Assembly (NCBI RefSeq): GCF_039542225.1
Contig: NZ_BAABHS010000016.1
Span: 62,001 to 126,000 of the forward strand
DNA: 64,000 bases
Direction: 5' to 3'
DNA from: Yinghuangia aomiensis
GTDB lineage: Bacteria; Actinomycetota; Actinomycetes; Streptomycetales; Streptomycetaceae
In this document: positions 20,137 to 27,931 of the stretch, piece by piece
Layout: the number at the start of each line of letters is the position of its first letter
Position numbering within the stretch: the first letter of the stretch is position 1
Notes under the pieces: generated by a model
The model's database searches: none
Told to the model about the DNA's origin: nothing
Seen by the model: the letters and a program-made list of their open reading frames with translations, nothing else
Program-made: the position numbers and the translations under genes

Positions 20137-20170
20137 GGGGTGGCACCCGAATACGCCGGAAAGGGGCCGT
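20137..20170 (+). repeat. Tn3-family left inverted repeat (IRL)
   Basis: 34 bp beginning GGGGTGGCACCCGAATACGC and ending GGGGCCGT. It matches the complement of 25988-26021 at 33 of 34 positions (G/A difference at position 6). Confidence 0.93.
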
Positions 20171-20244
20171 GAGGCGGCGGAGTTGCTGGTCGGGGGCGGT
20201 GTCGGGTGATGGATGCGTGGTGATTAGGCTGATCGGGTCTTGTC

Positions 20245-23200
20245 GTGTCGTGTTGCTTCGGGGTGTCGGTGACGTCGATCGACCGCACCGCGTACCCGCG
20301 GTTCGAGCGGATGTCGGTGCGGGATGTCGTCGAGGTGTTCACCCCGACGGCTGAAGAGGTCGCGTGGGCGCGGGAGAAGACGACCACAGATGCGCATCTG
20401 CTGGCGTTGGCAGCGTGGTTGAAGTCGTACCAGTACCTGGGCTACTTCCCGAAGCTGGACCAGGTCCCCGCGTCGGCACTGGCCGGCCTGTGTGGGGCGC
20501 TCGGGCTTCCCGAGAATGTGCCGTGCGAGGTGGACGCGGACCGGACGGCCAAGCGGCACCGGGAGTTCATACGCAGGAAACTGGGTGTGGTCTACGACCA
20601 GGCCGGGTCGCGGAGGATCGCCGAGGAAGCGATCCGGACGACGGCGCAGTCGAAGGACAACCCGGCGGACCTGATCAACGTGGCGCTGGAGCAGCTGATC
20701 CGCAAGCGGCGGGAGCTACCGGGGTTCTCGACGCTGGACGACATGGCGGCGGCGATCCGCACCGAGGTCAACAAGGGCGTGTTCGCGACGGTCGCGGCGC
20801 GGATCCCGGCGGATGCGCGGGCGAGGCTGCTGCGGTTGCTGGTCGTCGATCCGGCGGTGCGCCGCAGTCGGTTCGACCGGCTGAAGGATCCGGCGAAGGC
20901 CGCGACGATCGGCAAGCTCAAGGCCCGGTTACGGCATCTGGCGGATTTGGACGGGATCGGTCCGACCGAGGTGTGGCTTTCCGGGGTGCCGATGGGGAAG
21001 GTCGGGCATTTCGCCGGCGAGGCGAGGCTGACGGACGCCAACGACATGGGCAAGGTGGGCGAGGCCAAGCGGCTGGTGCTGCTGGCCGCGATGGTCCACA
21101 CGCTGCGGATCAGCGCGCGGGACGAGGTGTGCGACATGTTCTGCAAGCGCATCGCGGTCATCCACCGCAAGGGCCGCGAACGGCTGGAGGAACTGCGAGA
21201 GGCACACCGGGCCGAATCCGAGCGCCTGTTGGAGGTATTCGGCGAGGTGCTGGCCGCAGCCCGGGAGGCCACCGCCGGGGCGGAGCCGGTTGCCCGCCTC
21301 GACGCTCGGGGCGACTCGGCGTCCGGCGACGATGTCGACGTTGCCGGGCGGGAGGCCGCCCGGCGGACCGGTGAGCTGGTCTGGAAGGCCCTGGAGTCCG
21401 GCGGCGGTGTGCAGGCGTTGACGGACGCGCACGAGGCGGTGGCGGCGCACCACGGGAACAACTACCTGCCGCTGGTGGAGCAGTTCTACAAGTCGCACCG
21501 GTCGGTGCTGTTCACGCTGGTGGACGCGTTGGAGTTGCAGGCGACGTCGGCGGAGCGGGCGGTGGTGGACGCGGTGGCGTTCATCCGGGCGAACCGGGAC
21601 CGGCGCGGGGAGTGGATCGAGGAGTCCACGGTGCACGTGCGCGGCGGCGAGGAGGTGGTCGTCGCGGTGGATGTGGACGCGTTCGCGTCGGAGATGTGGC
21701 GCAAGACGCTGCGGGACAAGCGCCGGCCGGGGGTGCTGGCGCGCCGGCATCTGGAGGTGTGCGTGTTCTCCCATCTGGCCGCGGAGTTGCGCAGCGGGGA
21801 CGTCGCGGTGGTCGGGTCGGACTCGTACGCGAACCTGTACGACCAACTGATGGGATGGGAGGAGTGCGCGCCGTACGTCGCGGAGTTCTGCGACCAGGCC
21901 GGTATCCCGACCGACGCCACCGCGTTGGTGGCGCACTACCGCTTGCTGCTGACCCGAACCGCGCGCGAGGTGGACGCGGGGTATCCGGCGAACACCGACC
22001 TACGTCTTGAGGGCGGTCGGCCGGTGCTGGCGCGCCGGAAGGGTGCGGAGCGACGGCCGTCCGCGTTGGCGTTGGAGTCTCGGATTCTGGAGCGGCTGCC
22101 GGAGCGGTCGCTGCTGGACATCCTGGCGCGCAGCGCGTACCTGACGGGTTGGACCCGGCATTTCGGGCCGCCGTCGGGTTCGGATCCGAAGATCCGTGAT
22201 GCGATGGGGCGGTATGTGGTGACCGCTTTTGCGTACGGCGGGAATCTGGGGCCGACGGAGGTCGCGCGGCACATGCGCGGGGTCAGCGCGCACGAGATCT
22301 CCACGGCGGGGAACAAGCACGCCGACCCGAACAAGATCCACCGGGCGTCGGCGGACGTGATCGACGCGTTCGCGAAGCTGGACGTGGCCTCGATGTGGGG
22401 CAACGGGCGCACCGCGGCGGCCGACGGCTCCCAGCTCGACACCTGGGAGGACAACCTCCTCGCGGAGTCGCACATCCGCTACGGCGGGTTCGGCGGGATC
22501 GCGTACCGGCTGATCTCCGACACCTACGTCGCGTTGTTCTCCCGGTTCATCCCCTGCGGGGTGTGGGAAGCGGTCTACCTGCTGGACCTGCTGCTGTCCA
22601 ACGACTCGGCGATCCGGCCCGATTCCGTCCATGCCGACACGCAAGGCCAGTCGCTGCCGGTCTTCGGACTGGCGGCCGTGATGGGGTTCGACCTGCTGCC
22701 GCGCATCCGCAACTGGCACGACCTGACCTTCCACCGTCCTGGCCCGACGACCCGCTACAAGCACATCGACTCGCTGTTCGGCGACCACACGATCGACTGG
22801 GCGCTGATCGAGAAGCACTGGCCTGACCTGCTGCGCACCGGGATCTCGATCCGGGAGGGCCGGTTGTCGTCGGTGACGCTGCTGCGCCGGCTGGGCAACC
22901 AATCCAAGCGCAACCGCATCTACAAGGCGCTGCGGGAACTCGGGCGTGTGGTGCGGACGGTGACGCTGCTTCGGTACCTGTCGGAACCGCAGCTTCGCGA
23001 GCACATCACTGCGGTGACCAACCGCACAGAGGCGTTCCACAACTACGCCACCTGGTTGATGATCGGCGGCCGGCTCATCGGTCACAACGACCCCGACTAC
23101 CAAGAGCGGGTGGTCAAGTTCAACGAGCTGATCGCCAACGCGGCGATCTACTCGACCGCGCTGGACATCACCGACGCCGCGAACGCGCTGGCCGCCGAGG

Positions 23201-23364
23201 GCCACCCGGTCGACACCGACGACCTCGCGACCATCACCCCCTACATCACGCGCACGATCCGCCGCTTCGGCGACTGGGTCCTGGACCTCGCCCCGCCCGA
23301 AGCAAACCCGGCCACCAGACTCGACCTGCAACCGGAGGTACTGTTCCCCGCCACCGTCGCCTGA
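20245..23364 (+). CDS. tnpA: Tn3 family transposase
   Basis: About 1039 aa from GTG 20245 (GTG 20263 or 20269 are equally possible starts). The N-terminal DUF4158-type region (TAYPRFERMS, YQYLGYFPKL) leads into the DDE Tn3 transposase domain. Catalytic acids lie in AAADGSQLDTW (about 725), HADTQGQSLPVF (about 798) and RELGRVVRT (about 898). KHIDSLFGDHTIDW and NRTEAFHNYATW are typical of the family. Full length, uninterrupted and inside intact ends, so the element should be able to transpose by the replicative Tn3 route. Confidence 0.95.
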   Translation: MSCCFGVSVTSIDRTAYPRFERMSVRDVVEVFTPTAEEVAWAREKTTTDAHLLALAAWLKSYQYLGYFPKLDQVPASALAGLCGALGLPENVPCEVDADRTAKRHREFIRRKLGVVYDQAGSRRIAEEAIRTTAQSKDNPADLINVALEQLIRKRRELPGFSTLDDMAAAIRTEVNKGVFATVAARIPADARARLLRLLVVDPAVRRSRFDRLKDPAKAATIGKLKARLRHLADLDGIGPTEVWLSGVPMGKVGHFAGEARLTDANDMGKVGEAKRLVLLAAMVHTLRISARDEVCDMFCKRIAVIHRKGRERLEELREAHRAESERLLEVFGEVLAAAREATAGAEPVARLDARGDSASGDDVDVAGREAARRTGELVWKALESGGGVQALTDAHEAVAAHHGNNYLPLVEQFYKSHRSVLFTLVDALELQATSAERAVVDAVAFIRANRDRRGEWIEESTVHVRGGEEVVVAVDVDAFASEMWRKTLRDKRRPGVLARRHLEVCVFSHLAAELRSGDVAVVGSDSYANLYDQLMGWEECAPYVAEFCDQAGIPTDATALVAHYRLLLTRTAREVDAGYPANTDLRLEGGRPVLARRKGAERRPSALALESRILERLPERSLLDILARSAYLTGWTRHFGPPSGSDPKIRDAMGRYVVTAFAYGGNLGPTEVARHMRGVSAHEISTAGNKHADPNKIHRASADVIDAFAKLDVASMWGNGRTAAADGSQLDTWEDNLLAESHIRYGGFGGIAYRLISDTYVALFSRFIPCGVWEAVYLLDLLLSNDSAIRPDSVHADTQGQSLPVFGLAAVMGFDLLPRIRNWHDLTFHRPGPTTRYKHIDSLFGDHTIDWALIEKHWPDLLRTGISIREGRLSSVTLLRRLGNQSKRNRIYKALRELGRVVRTVTLLRYLSEPQLREHITAVTNRTEAFHNYATWLMIGGRLIGHNDPDYQERVVKFNELIANAAIYSTALDITDAANALAAEGHPVDTDDLATITPYITRTIRRFGDWVLDLAPPEANPATRLDLQPEVLFPATVA

Positions 23365-23733
23365 CTTGCCCTGGGGGAACACGGTCTTGGTGTCGTCCCA
23401 GATCCCACACTGGCCCGAGCGTACGGCGGACCTGCCGGTCGGGGAACCGGGGCGTACACCGCATCGCCGAAACGGCCGGCACTGGCTGTCGTCGAGCAGG
23501 TCCCCCGCGCACCAGATCGGTGCAGAAATCGGCGGCGTTCGCTACGGGCCAGGCAGCCGCGCGTTCATTGGCTTGCCCTGAGTCGGGCTCTGACGATTGG
23601 GTAATCTGCGAACGGAAAATCGTCCGCGGACACCGTGCACACAACCTTTCCGGCATGACGGATCTCGCCCGGCGGGGCCGAGTGGTCGCGCCCGACACAG
23701 CACCAGCGACCATCGAAAGGCATCGGCAGGGCC
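23365..23733. other. Unassigned DNA inside the transposon
   Basis: 369 bp between tnpA and the kinase gene with no convincing gene on either strand. The last 130 bp is AT-richer and probably holds the kinase promoter. Confidence 0.5.
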
Positions 23734-24777
23734 ATGAACAGTCCCCTGTTGCCGGACCGGTACGAACTCGGGTTCCAAATAGGTACGGGCGGGTTCGGGT
23801 CCGTGTGGGCGGCGGCCGATAATCTGACGGGCGCTCAGGTCGCGGTGAAGATCCCCAAGCATCGCGACAGCGACACGCTGAGTCAATTCCGCCGCGAGGC
23901 CGAGGTCACCTCGGCCATCACCCACGAAAACGTGGTCAGGACGCTCGACTACAGCATCGATCCAGCAGCACCGTATCTGGCCATGGAGCTCATCGACGGG
24001 CACACCTTGAGCCACAAGACGAACCTGTTCGGCCCCATGGCCCCTGAGCAAATCGTGTCGATAGCGAAGCAGATATCGGCAGGGCTCGACGCGGTACACA
24101 GTGCGGAAGTCATCCACCGAGACGTCAGCCCGGCCAACGTGATGCTGGATCGCGAAGGCACCGCAAAGCTTATGGACTTCGGGCTGGCAACGTACGCACC
24201 CCCGCAGTTCCGGGACACGTTCCCACTGATAGCAACTCCGGGCTATATGGCCCCCGAACGCCTCCACGGCCAGTTCGGAACACTTGAGCAGCGCGGCGGT
24301 CCGCAGAGCGATCTGTATTCGCTGGGGGCGGTCATGCGCCACATGATGACCGGCCTTCCGATCATTCCTGGAGAAAAACTCGAAGACCTCGGCGGCCTGC
24401 GACCTGACACCTCGCGCGAGCTCCGAGCACTCGTCGAACAACTGATGATGCCCGATCCCGCCGACCGTCCGCGTTCGGCGGCAGAAACCCACAACCGCCT
24501 GGCCAAACTCTCACCCCACTCGGCGGCGACCTCCACGCAAGCCCCATCCCTGACCGTGGCCCGCGGTACGCGCCGGGCCGCCTCTGCGGCACCCACCCCG
24601 AACGGCACTCTCCTCGCTTTGGCCGCCACCGGGATTCCCTCAGTCGGAGAATTCTCCGGAGCGGGATCACGCGGCTCCAGGAGCTCGCCAACAGTTCCCC
24701 CCTCTGCTCTCGGACGTTCCGCCGAGAGATCATCCGGCAACGAACAACGCTTCGGCCCCGGCGACGGACGGGTCTGA
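23734..24777 (+). CDS. Serine/threonine protein kinase (transposon cargo)
   Basis: 347 aa; ATG at 23734. The kinase domain (10-270) has every catalytic element: Gly loop GTGGFGSVW, Lys39 in VAVKIPK, Glu55, HRD at 128-130 with Asn135, DFG at 148-150, APE at 173-175 and the F-helix Asp193. The tail (about 280-347) is Ser/Thr/Pro/Ala-rich and likely disordered. Unlike housekeeping actinobacterial Pkn proteins it has no transmembrane segment or PASTA domain, so it is soluble. Base composition is lower in G+C than neighbouring chromosome genes. It is the only passenger gene of the Tn3-family element; its substrate and benefit to the element or host are unknown. Confidence 0.9.
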   Translation: MNSPLLPDRYELGFQIGTGGFGSVWAAADNLTGAQVAVKIPKHRDSDTLSQFRREAEVTSAITHENVVRTLDYSIDPAAPYLAMELIDGHTLSHKTNLFGPMAPEQIVSIAKQISAGLDAVHSAEVIHRDVSPANVMLDREGTAKLMDFGLATYAPPQFRDTFPLIATPGYMAPERLHGQFGTLEQRGGPQSDLYSLGAVMRHMMTGLPIIPGEKLEDLGGLRPDTSRELRALVEQLMMPDPADRPRSAAETHNRLAKLSPHSAATSTQAPSLTVARGTRRAASAAPTPNGTLLALAATGIPSVGEFSGAGSRGSRSSPTVPPSALGRSAERSSGNEQRFGPGDGRV

Positions 24778-25004
24778 CAAGCGTCCGCAGACGCGGAGAA
24801 TAGGGGTCCCCGCAGTACTCGGGAAAGATCGGGCGGATATGAATACACAGCGAGCAACGGCATTCGTTCCCCCGGTGTCGGGAACGTCGGTACCGCCGAA
24901 CCGAACACGGACACGCACCCGGCCATCCGCCTACCCAAAACTGGGCCGCCGCCGACCGCCCAGTCCTCGCGGCATATCTGGACGGAATCCGGACACCGGC
25001 GCGC

Positions 25005-25760
25005 CTACCGCGGTGACGGAATCACAGGCGCAACGTCGCAGTCTGTGAGGGCGATGCGGCCGCCCTTCAGCTCGGGCACGTACTTGTAAACCGTGTTGCG
25101 GGAGACGCCCAGCAGTTTGGCGATCGAGGTGACGGTGTTCTCCGGCTCGGTCAGCAGCAGCCGGGCGTGGCGGATTTGCTCCTCGGTCATGGCCGGCGGG
25201 CGGCCGAGCCGGGCGCCTCGGGCGCGGGCGGCGGCCAGGCCTTCGTTGGTGCCCTGCACGATCAGCTCGCGGATGAACTCCGCCAGCGCGGCGAACACGT
25301 GGAAGACCAGCCGTCCGCCCGGCGTGGTGGTGTCGAGGGCCTCGTGGAGCGAGGTGAAGCCGATCCCGCGCTTGCGCAGCCCGGTCACGATGGAGATCAG
25401 GTCCTGGAGCGACCGGCCGAGCCGGTCGAGCGAGGGGACGACAAGCGTGTCGCGGGGACGGCAGTAGTCCAGCGCCTTCCACAATTCCTCGCGCTCGACG
25501 TTCTTCCCGGACTTCTTGTCCGCGAAGATCCGGTGGCATCCGGCCTCGGTCAACGCGAGGATCTGCCGGTCCAGCAACTGGCCCTTCGTCGACACGCGGG
25601 CGTACCCGATCAGCGCGCCGCCGCCGACCGGTTCGGGGGCGAGCGGGTCGCCGCCGAAGTCGAGCACCGCACCGACACCGCCTCCGGTCGGATCATCCAT
25701 CGACTCATCGATATGAGGATGCGAGAAGACTCCGCCGGGACCGTTCGTGGTGTCGGGCAT
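25005..25760 (-). CDS. tnpR: Serine recombinase (Tn3-type resolvase)
   Basis: Up to 251 aa from ATG 25760; residues 1-48 are a Gly/Pro-rich leader, so ATG 25700 is a possible internal start. The catalytic domain has the nucleophile Ser57 in IGYARVSTKGQ, the Arg pair in SLDRLGRSLQDL and the long E-helix region GRLVFHVFAALAEF. A C-terminal Hin-like HTH (SIAKLLGVSRNTVYKYV, about 212-228) follows. It resolves cointegrates formed by replicative transposition, acting at a res site expected next to its promoter (25761-25987). Convergent with the kinase gene. Confidence 0.93.
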   Translation of the reverse strand: MPDTTNGPGGVFSHPHIDESMDDPTGGGVGAVLDFGGDPLAPEPVGGGALIGYARVSTKGQLLDRQILALTEAGCHRIFADKKSGKNVEREELWKALDYCRPRDTLVVPSLDRLGRSLQDLISIVTGLRKRGIGFTSLHEALDTTTPGGRLVFHVFAALAEFIRELIVQGTNEGLAAARARGARLGRPPAMTEEQIRHARLLLTEPENTVTSIAKLLGVSRNTVYKYVPELKGGRIALTDCDVAPVIPSPR

Positions 25761-25794
25761 GGCCGATCAGTGTAGAGAAAACGGCTGGTGCGCG

Positions 25795-25888
25795 TTGTTG
25801 AGCAACACTCTTTTCTGACACCGTTTTTCGCGCATGATCACGGCCCGTTTCGGTGCGTGCGGCGGCTATTGGCGATCGTGCTCAACAA
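25795..25888. promoter_or_regulatory. Candidate res (resolution) site
   Basis: The 227 bp between tnpR and the right inverted repeat is AT-richer than its surroundings and holds inverted 10-mers TTGTTGAGCA (25795-25804) and TGCTCAACAA (25879-25888). There are also imperfect GAGAAAACGG and CCGTTTTTC arms around the first copy. Position and symmetry fit resolvase-binding subsites; exact limits are inferred. Confidence 0.5.
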
Positions 25889-25987
25889 TCGACCGATTCC
25901 CGAACATCGCACAATGCACGACTGCGACGAACCAACCGGACCGCGACGGCGGCGGTCCGGAACTCAACTGATGAACCGTCAGCAATG

Positions 25988-26021
25988 ACGGCCCCTTTCC
26001 GGCGTATTCGGGTGCTACCCC
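25988..26021 (-). repeat. Tn3-family right inverted repeat (IRR)
   Basis: Complement of the left repeat (33 of 34 matches), outer end GGGGTAGCACCC, followed directly by the TTGTA duplication. Confidence 0.93.
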
Positions 26022-26026
26022 TTGTA
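26022..26026. repeat. Target site duplication, right copy
   Basis: TTGTA, identical to 20132-20136. Confidence 0.9.
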
Positions 26027-26098
26027 GGCCAGGTGCATGGGCGTCGTCTTGACGCCGAAGCGGAGCGTGCCGTGGGGCGCATCAATGATCACGACCAT
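26022..26098 (-). pseudogene. LLM oxidoreductase, 5' part (split by Tn3 element)
   Basis: From ATG 26098 the minus strand reads MVVIIDAPHGTLRFGV, then KTTPMHLAY, and meets the transposon at 26021. In the rejoined gene this leads straight into NDILRVWEEADELPEL on the far side. TLRFGVKT is the expected first beta strand of the LLM fold. The fragment keeps the original promoter region, shared with the divergent MarR gene. Confidence 0.85.
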
Positions 26099-26112
26099 CA
26101 CCTTAGATGATC

Positions 26113-26127
26113 GTCAGTATTGCTGAC
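26113..26127. promoter_or_regulatory. Candidate MarR operator
   Basis: Perfect dyad GTCAG-TATTG-CTGAC in the 54-bp gap between the divergent LLM fragment and the MarR gene. Confidence 0.55.
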
Positions 26128-26152
26128 TATCAGGGGCGGTTAAGATTTTGGG

Positions 26153-26614
26153 ATGGCGGAGAATGACGACGACGGGGCCGCGGCCGAGGAACTGCTCGGC
26201 ACCCGACTGGGATACCTGCTCAAGCACGCGCAGCTTCGTCTGGCCAAGCACGCCGGGCCCGTACTCGCCCCGTTCGGGCTGGACGCCCGGGAGTTGGCGG
26301 TGCTCGCGGTGCTGGCGGCCGGCCGCCCGCTGTCGCAACTGGAGGCCGCGCGGCGGCTGGGCGTGGACCGCACGACGATGGTTGCGCTCGTCGATGCGCT
26401 GGAGGGCAAGGGGCTGGTGGAGCGGCGCCGCAGTGGGGAGGACCGCCGCCGCAACGTCGTTGAGTTGACGGAGCTGGGCACAGAGGTGCGGGCCGATGCG
26501 GAGGACGCCCGCGAGGCGGCGGAACGCGAGTTCCTCGCCCCGCTTGGCGAGAAGGATGCGGCGCGTTTTGTGAAGGCGCTGCAGGTGTTGATCAGAACTC
26601 CGAACGGGTCCTGA
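26153..26614 (+). CDS. MarR family transcriptional regulator
   Basis: 153 aa; ATG 26153. The winged helix is clear: PLSQLEAARRLGVDRTTMV as HTH and GLVERRRSGEDRRRNVVELT as wing. N- and C-terminal helices for dimerisation are present. It is divergent from the LLM oxidoreductase, which it presumably controlled through the GTCAG dyad. After the Tn3-family insertion the regulator is intact but its target is broken. Confidence 0.93.
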   Translation: MAENDDDGAAAEELLGTRLGYLLKHAQLRLAKHAGPVLAPFGLDARELAVLAVLAAGRPLSQLEAARRLGVDRTTMVALVDALEGKGLVERRRSGEDRRRNVVELTELGTEVRADAEDAREAAEREFLAPLGEKDAARFVKALQVLIRTPNGS

Positions 26615-26680
26615 AGGCCCTCCGTCAACTGGCATGCCTTGGCGGACGGAGTTGTCCGAGGGCCACGGCGCGGAGTCGGG

Positions 26681-27046
26681 TCAGTCGGGGCGCCATTGGC
26701 GGGAGCAGTCGCGGCAGACCCAGTCGCCGTAGCCGGTTTTGTTGACTTTGCCGGAGCCGCAGGCGGGGCAGGTGGGGCTGTCGGCGGTGGTGGGTGGGCG
26801 CCAGCGGGCTTGGCATTCGGCGCAGACGAGGTCGCCGATGACGTCGCGGTGGACGCGGGTGGAGGTGCAGGCGGCGCAGCGGAATTCGCCGGCGGTGTTG
26901 TCGAGTGCGCCGACGGCGCGGACGGCGGCGTGGGCGCGTTCGCGGGGTGCGGTGTGGTGCCAGTAGAAGTCGATGAGGTCGCTGGGGACGTCGATGGCGT
27001 CTTCGTCGTCGGTGGGTGTGGTGTGGAGTTTGTGGTGTCCGGTCAC
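26681..27046 (-). CDS. Double zinc-ribbon protein
   Basis: 121 aa, ATG 27046. Two C-terminal zinc ribbons, each with two CxxC pairs: CAACTSTRV with CAECQARW, and CPACGSGKVN with CRDCSRQW. The N-terminus is acidic (TPTDDEDAIDVPSDLIDFYW). Such small actinobacterial proteins may bind nucleic acid or a partner protein; function unknown. The downstream end faces the MarR gene. Confidence 0.75.
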   Translation of the reverse strand: MTGHHKLHTTPTDDEDAIDVPSDLIDFYWHHTAPRERAHAAVRAVGALDNTAGEFRCAACTSTRVHRDVIGDLVCAECQARWRPPTTADSPTCPACGSGKVNKTGYGDWVCRDCSRQWRPD

Positions 27047-27118
27047 GGGTGGCCCCCCGGGGTGTGGCGGACGGTGGTTCTTAGGGGGTCTACCCGGGTT
27101 GAGGCGGGTTGTTGCGGG

Positions 27119-27931
27119 TCAGTTTGCGGGGGTGGGGGGCCAGGGGGTGGGTTGGGGGTGTTTGGGCGGGCGGTTGTCGCCGGAGGAGCGGCCGGTGAGG
27201 CGGCGTCCGATCCAGGGGCCGAGGTGGGTGCGGGCCCAGTGGGCGTCGGCTTTGCGTTGGGTGAGCCAGGGGGTGGGGGGTGCGGGTGGGAGGGGGGTGG
27301 CCCAGTCGGGGTCGTGGGGGAGTCCGAGGGCTTGGCTGACGGCTTCGGTGACGCGTCGGTGGCCTTCGGTGCTGAGGTGGAGGCGGTCGGTGGCCCAGAG
27401 GCGGGGGTCGTCGAAGGCGCGTGCGGTGAAGAGGTCGACGACGGTGGCGTGGTGGCGGGTGCCGAGTTCGTCGACGAAGTCGACGAGTTGTTCGATGCGG
27501 GGCATGAGGCGGGCGCTGGATTTGAGGCGCCGGGTGGGGTCGGTGCTGCGGAACAGGACGAGGTGGCCGCTGTGGGCGGCGAGGGTTTCGGCGGCTTGTT
27601 CGAGGGTGGCTTTGACGGCGGGGAGGTCGCAGCGGGGGCGGAGGACGTCGTTGAGTCCGCCGGCGAGGGTGGTGAGGTCGGGGGTGAGGGTGGCGGCGTG
27701 GGGGGTTTGGTCGGTGGTGATTTGGCGGATGAGTTTGCCGCGGACGGCGAGGTTCGCGTACCGGAGCCCGGGGTTGGTGGCGGCGAGGCGGGTGGCGAGG
27801 AGGTCGTCCCAGCCGCGGTAGGCGTGGGGGTTGTGGGGGTCGGGGTCGGACATGCCTTCGGTGAAGGAGTCGCCGATGGCGAGGTAGGTGCGGATGGGCC
27901 CGAGGGGGGTGGGGGCTGGGTGGTTGGTCAT
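27119..27931 (-). CDS. SGNH/GDSL hydrolase
   Basis: 270 aa; ATG 27931 overlaps the upstream IMPase stop by four bases (ATGA), so the two are translationally coupled. Block I is YLAIGDSFTEGM (nucleophile Ser), block III is GGLNDVLRP and block V is DRLHLSTEGHRRV with the Asp/His pair. There is no signal peptide, so it is a cytoplasmic esterase or lipase-like enzyme. The last 40 residues are basic and Pro-rich. The substrate is unknown. Confidence 0.9.
   Translation of the reverse strand: MTNHPAPTPLGPIRTYLAIGDSFTEGMSDPDPHNPHAYRGWDDLLATRLAATNPGLRYANLAVRGKLIRQITTDQTPHAATLTPDLTTLAGGLNDVLRPRCDLPAVKATLEQAAETLAAHSGHLVLFRSTDPTRRLKSSARLMPRIEQLVDFVDELGTRHHATVVDLFTARAFDDPRLWATDRLHLSTEGHRRVTEAVSQALGLPHDPDWATPLPPAPPTPWLTQRKADAHWARTHLGPWIGRRLTGRSSGDNRPPKHPQPTPWPPTPAN

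Larger units (their letters stand above)
20137..26021. mobile_element. Tn3-family transposon with kinase cargo (5885 bp)
   Basis: Complete element bounded by 34-bp inverted repeats that differ at one position and flanked by TTGTA duplications. Content in order: tnpA (+), about 370 bp of unassigned DNA, a serine/threonine protein kinase gene (+), tnpR (-), and a candidate res region before the right end. The insertion disrupted an LLM oxidoreductase gene. The near-identical ends and exact target duplication indicate a recent, still intact insertion. Confidence 0.93.
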
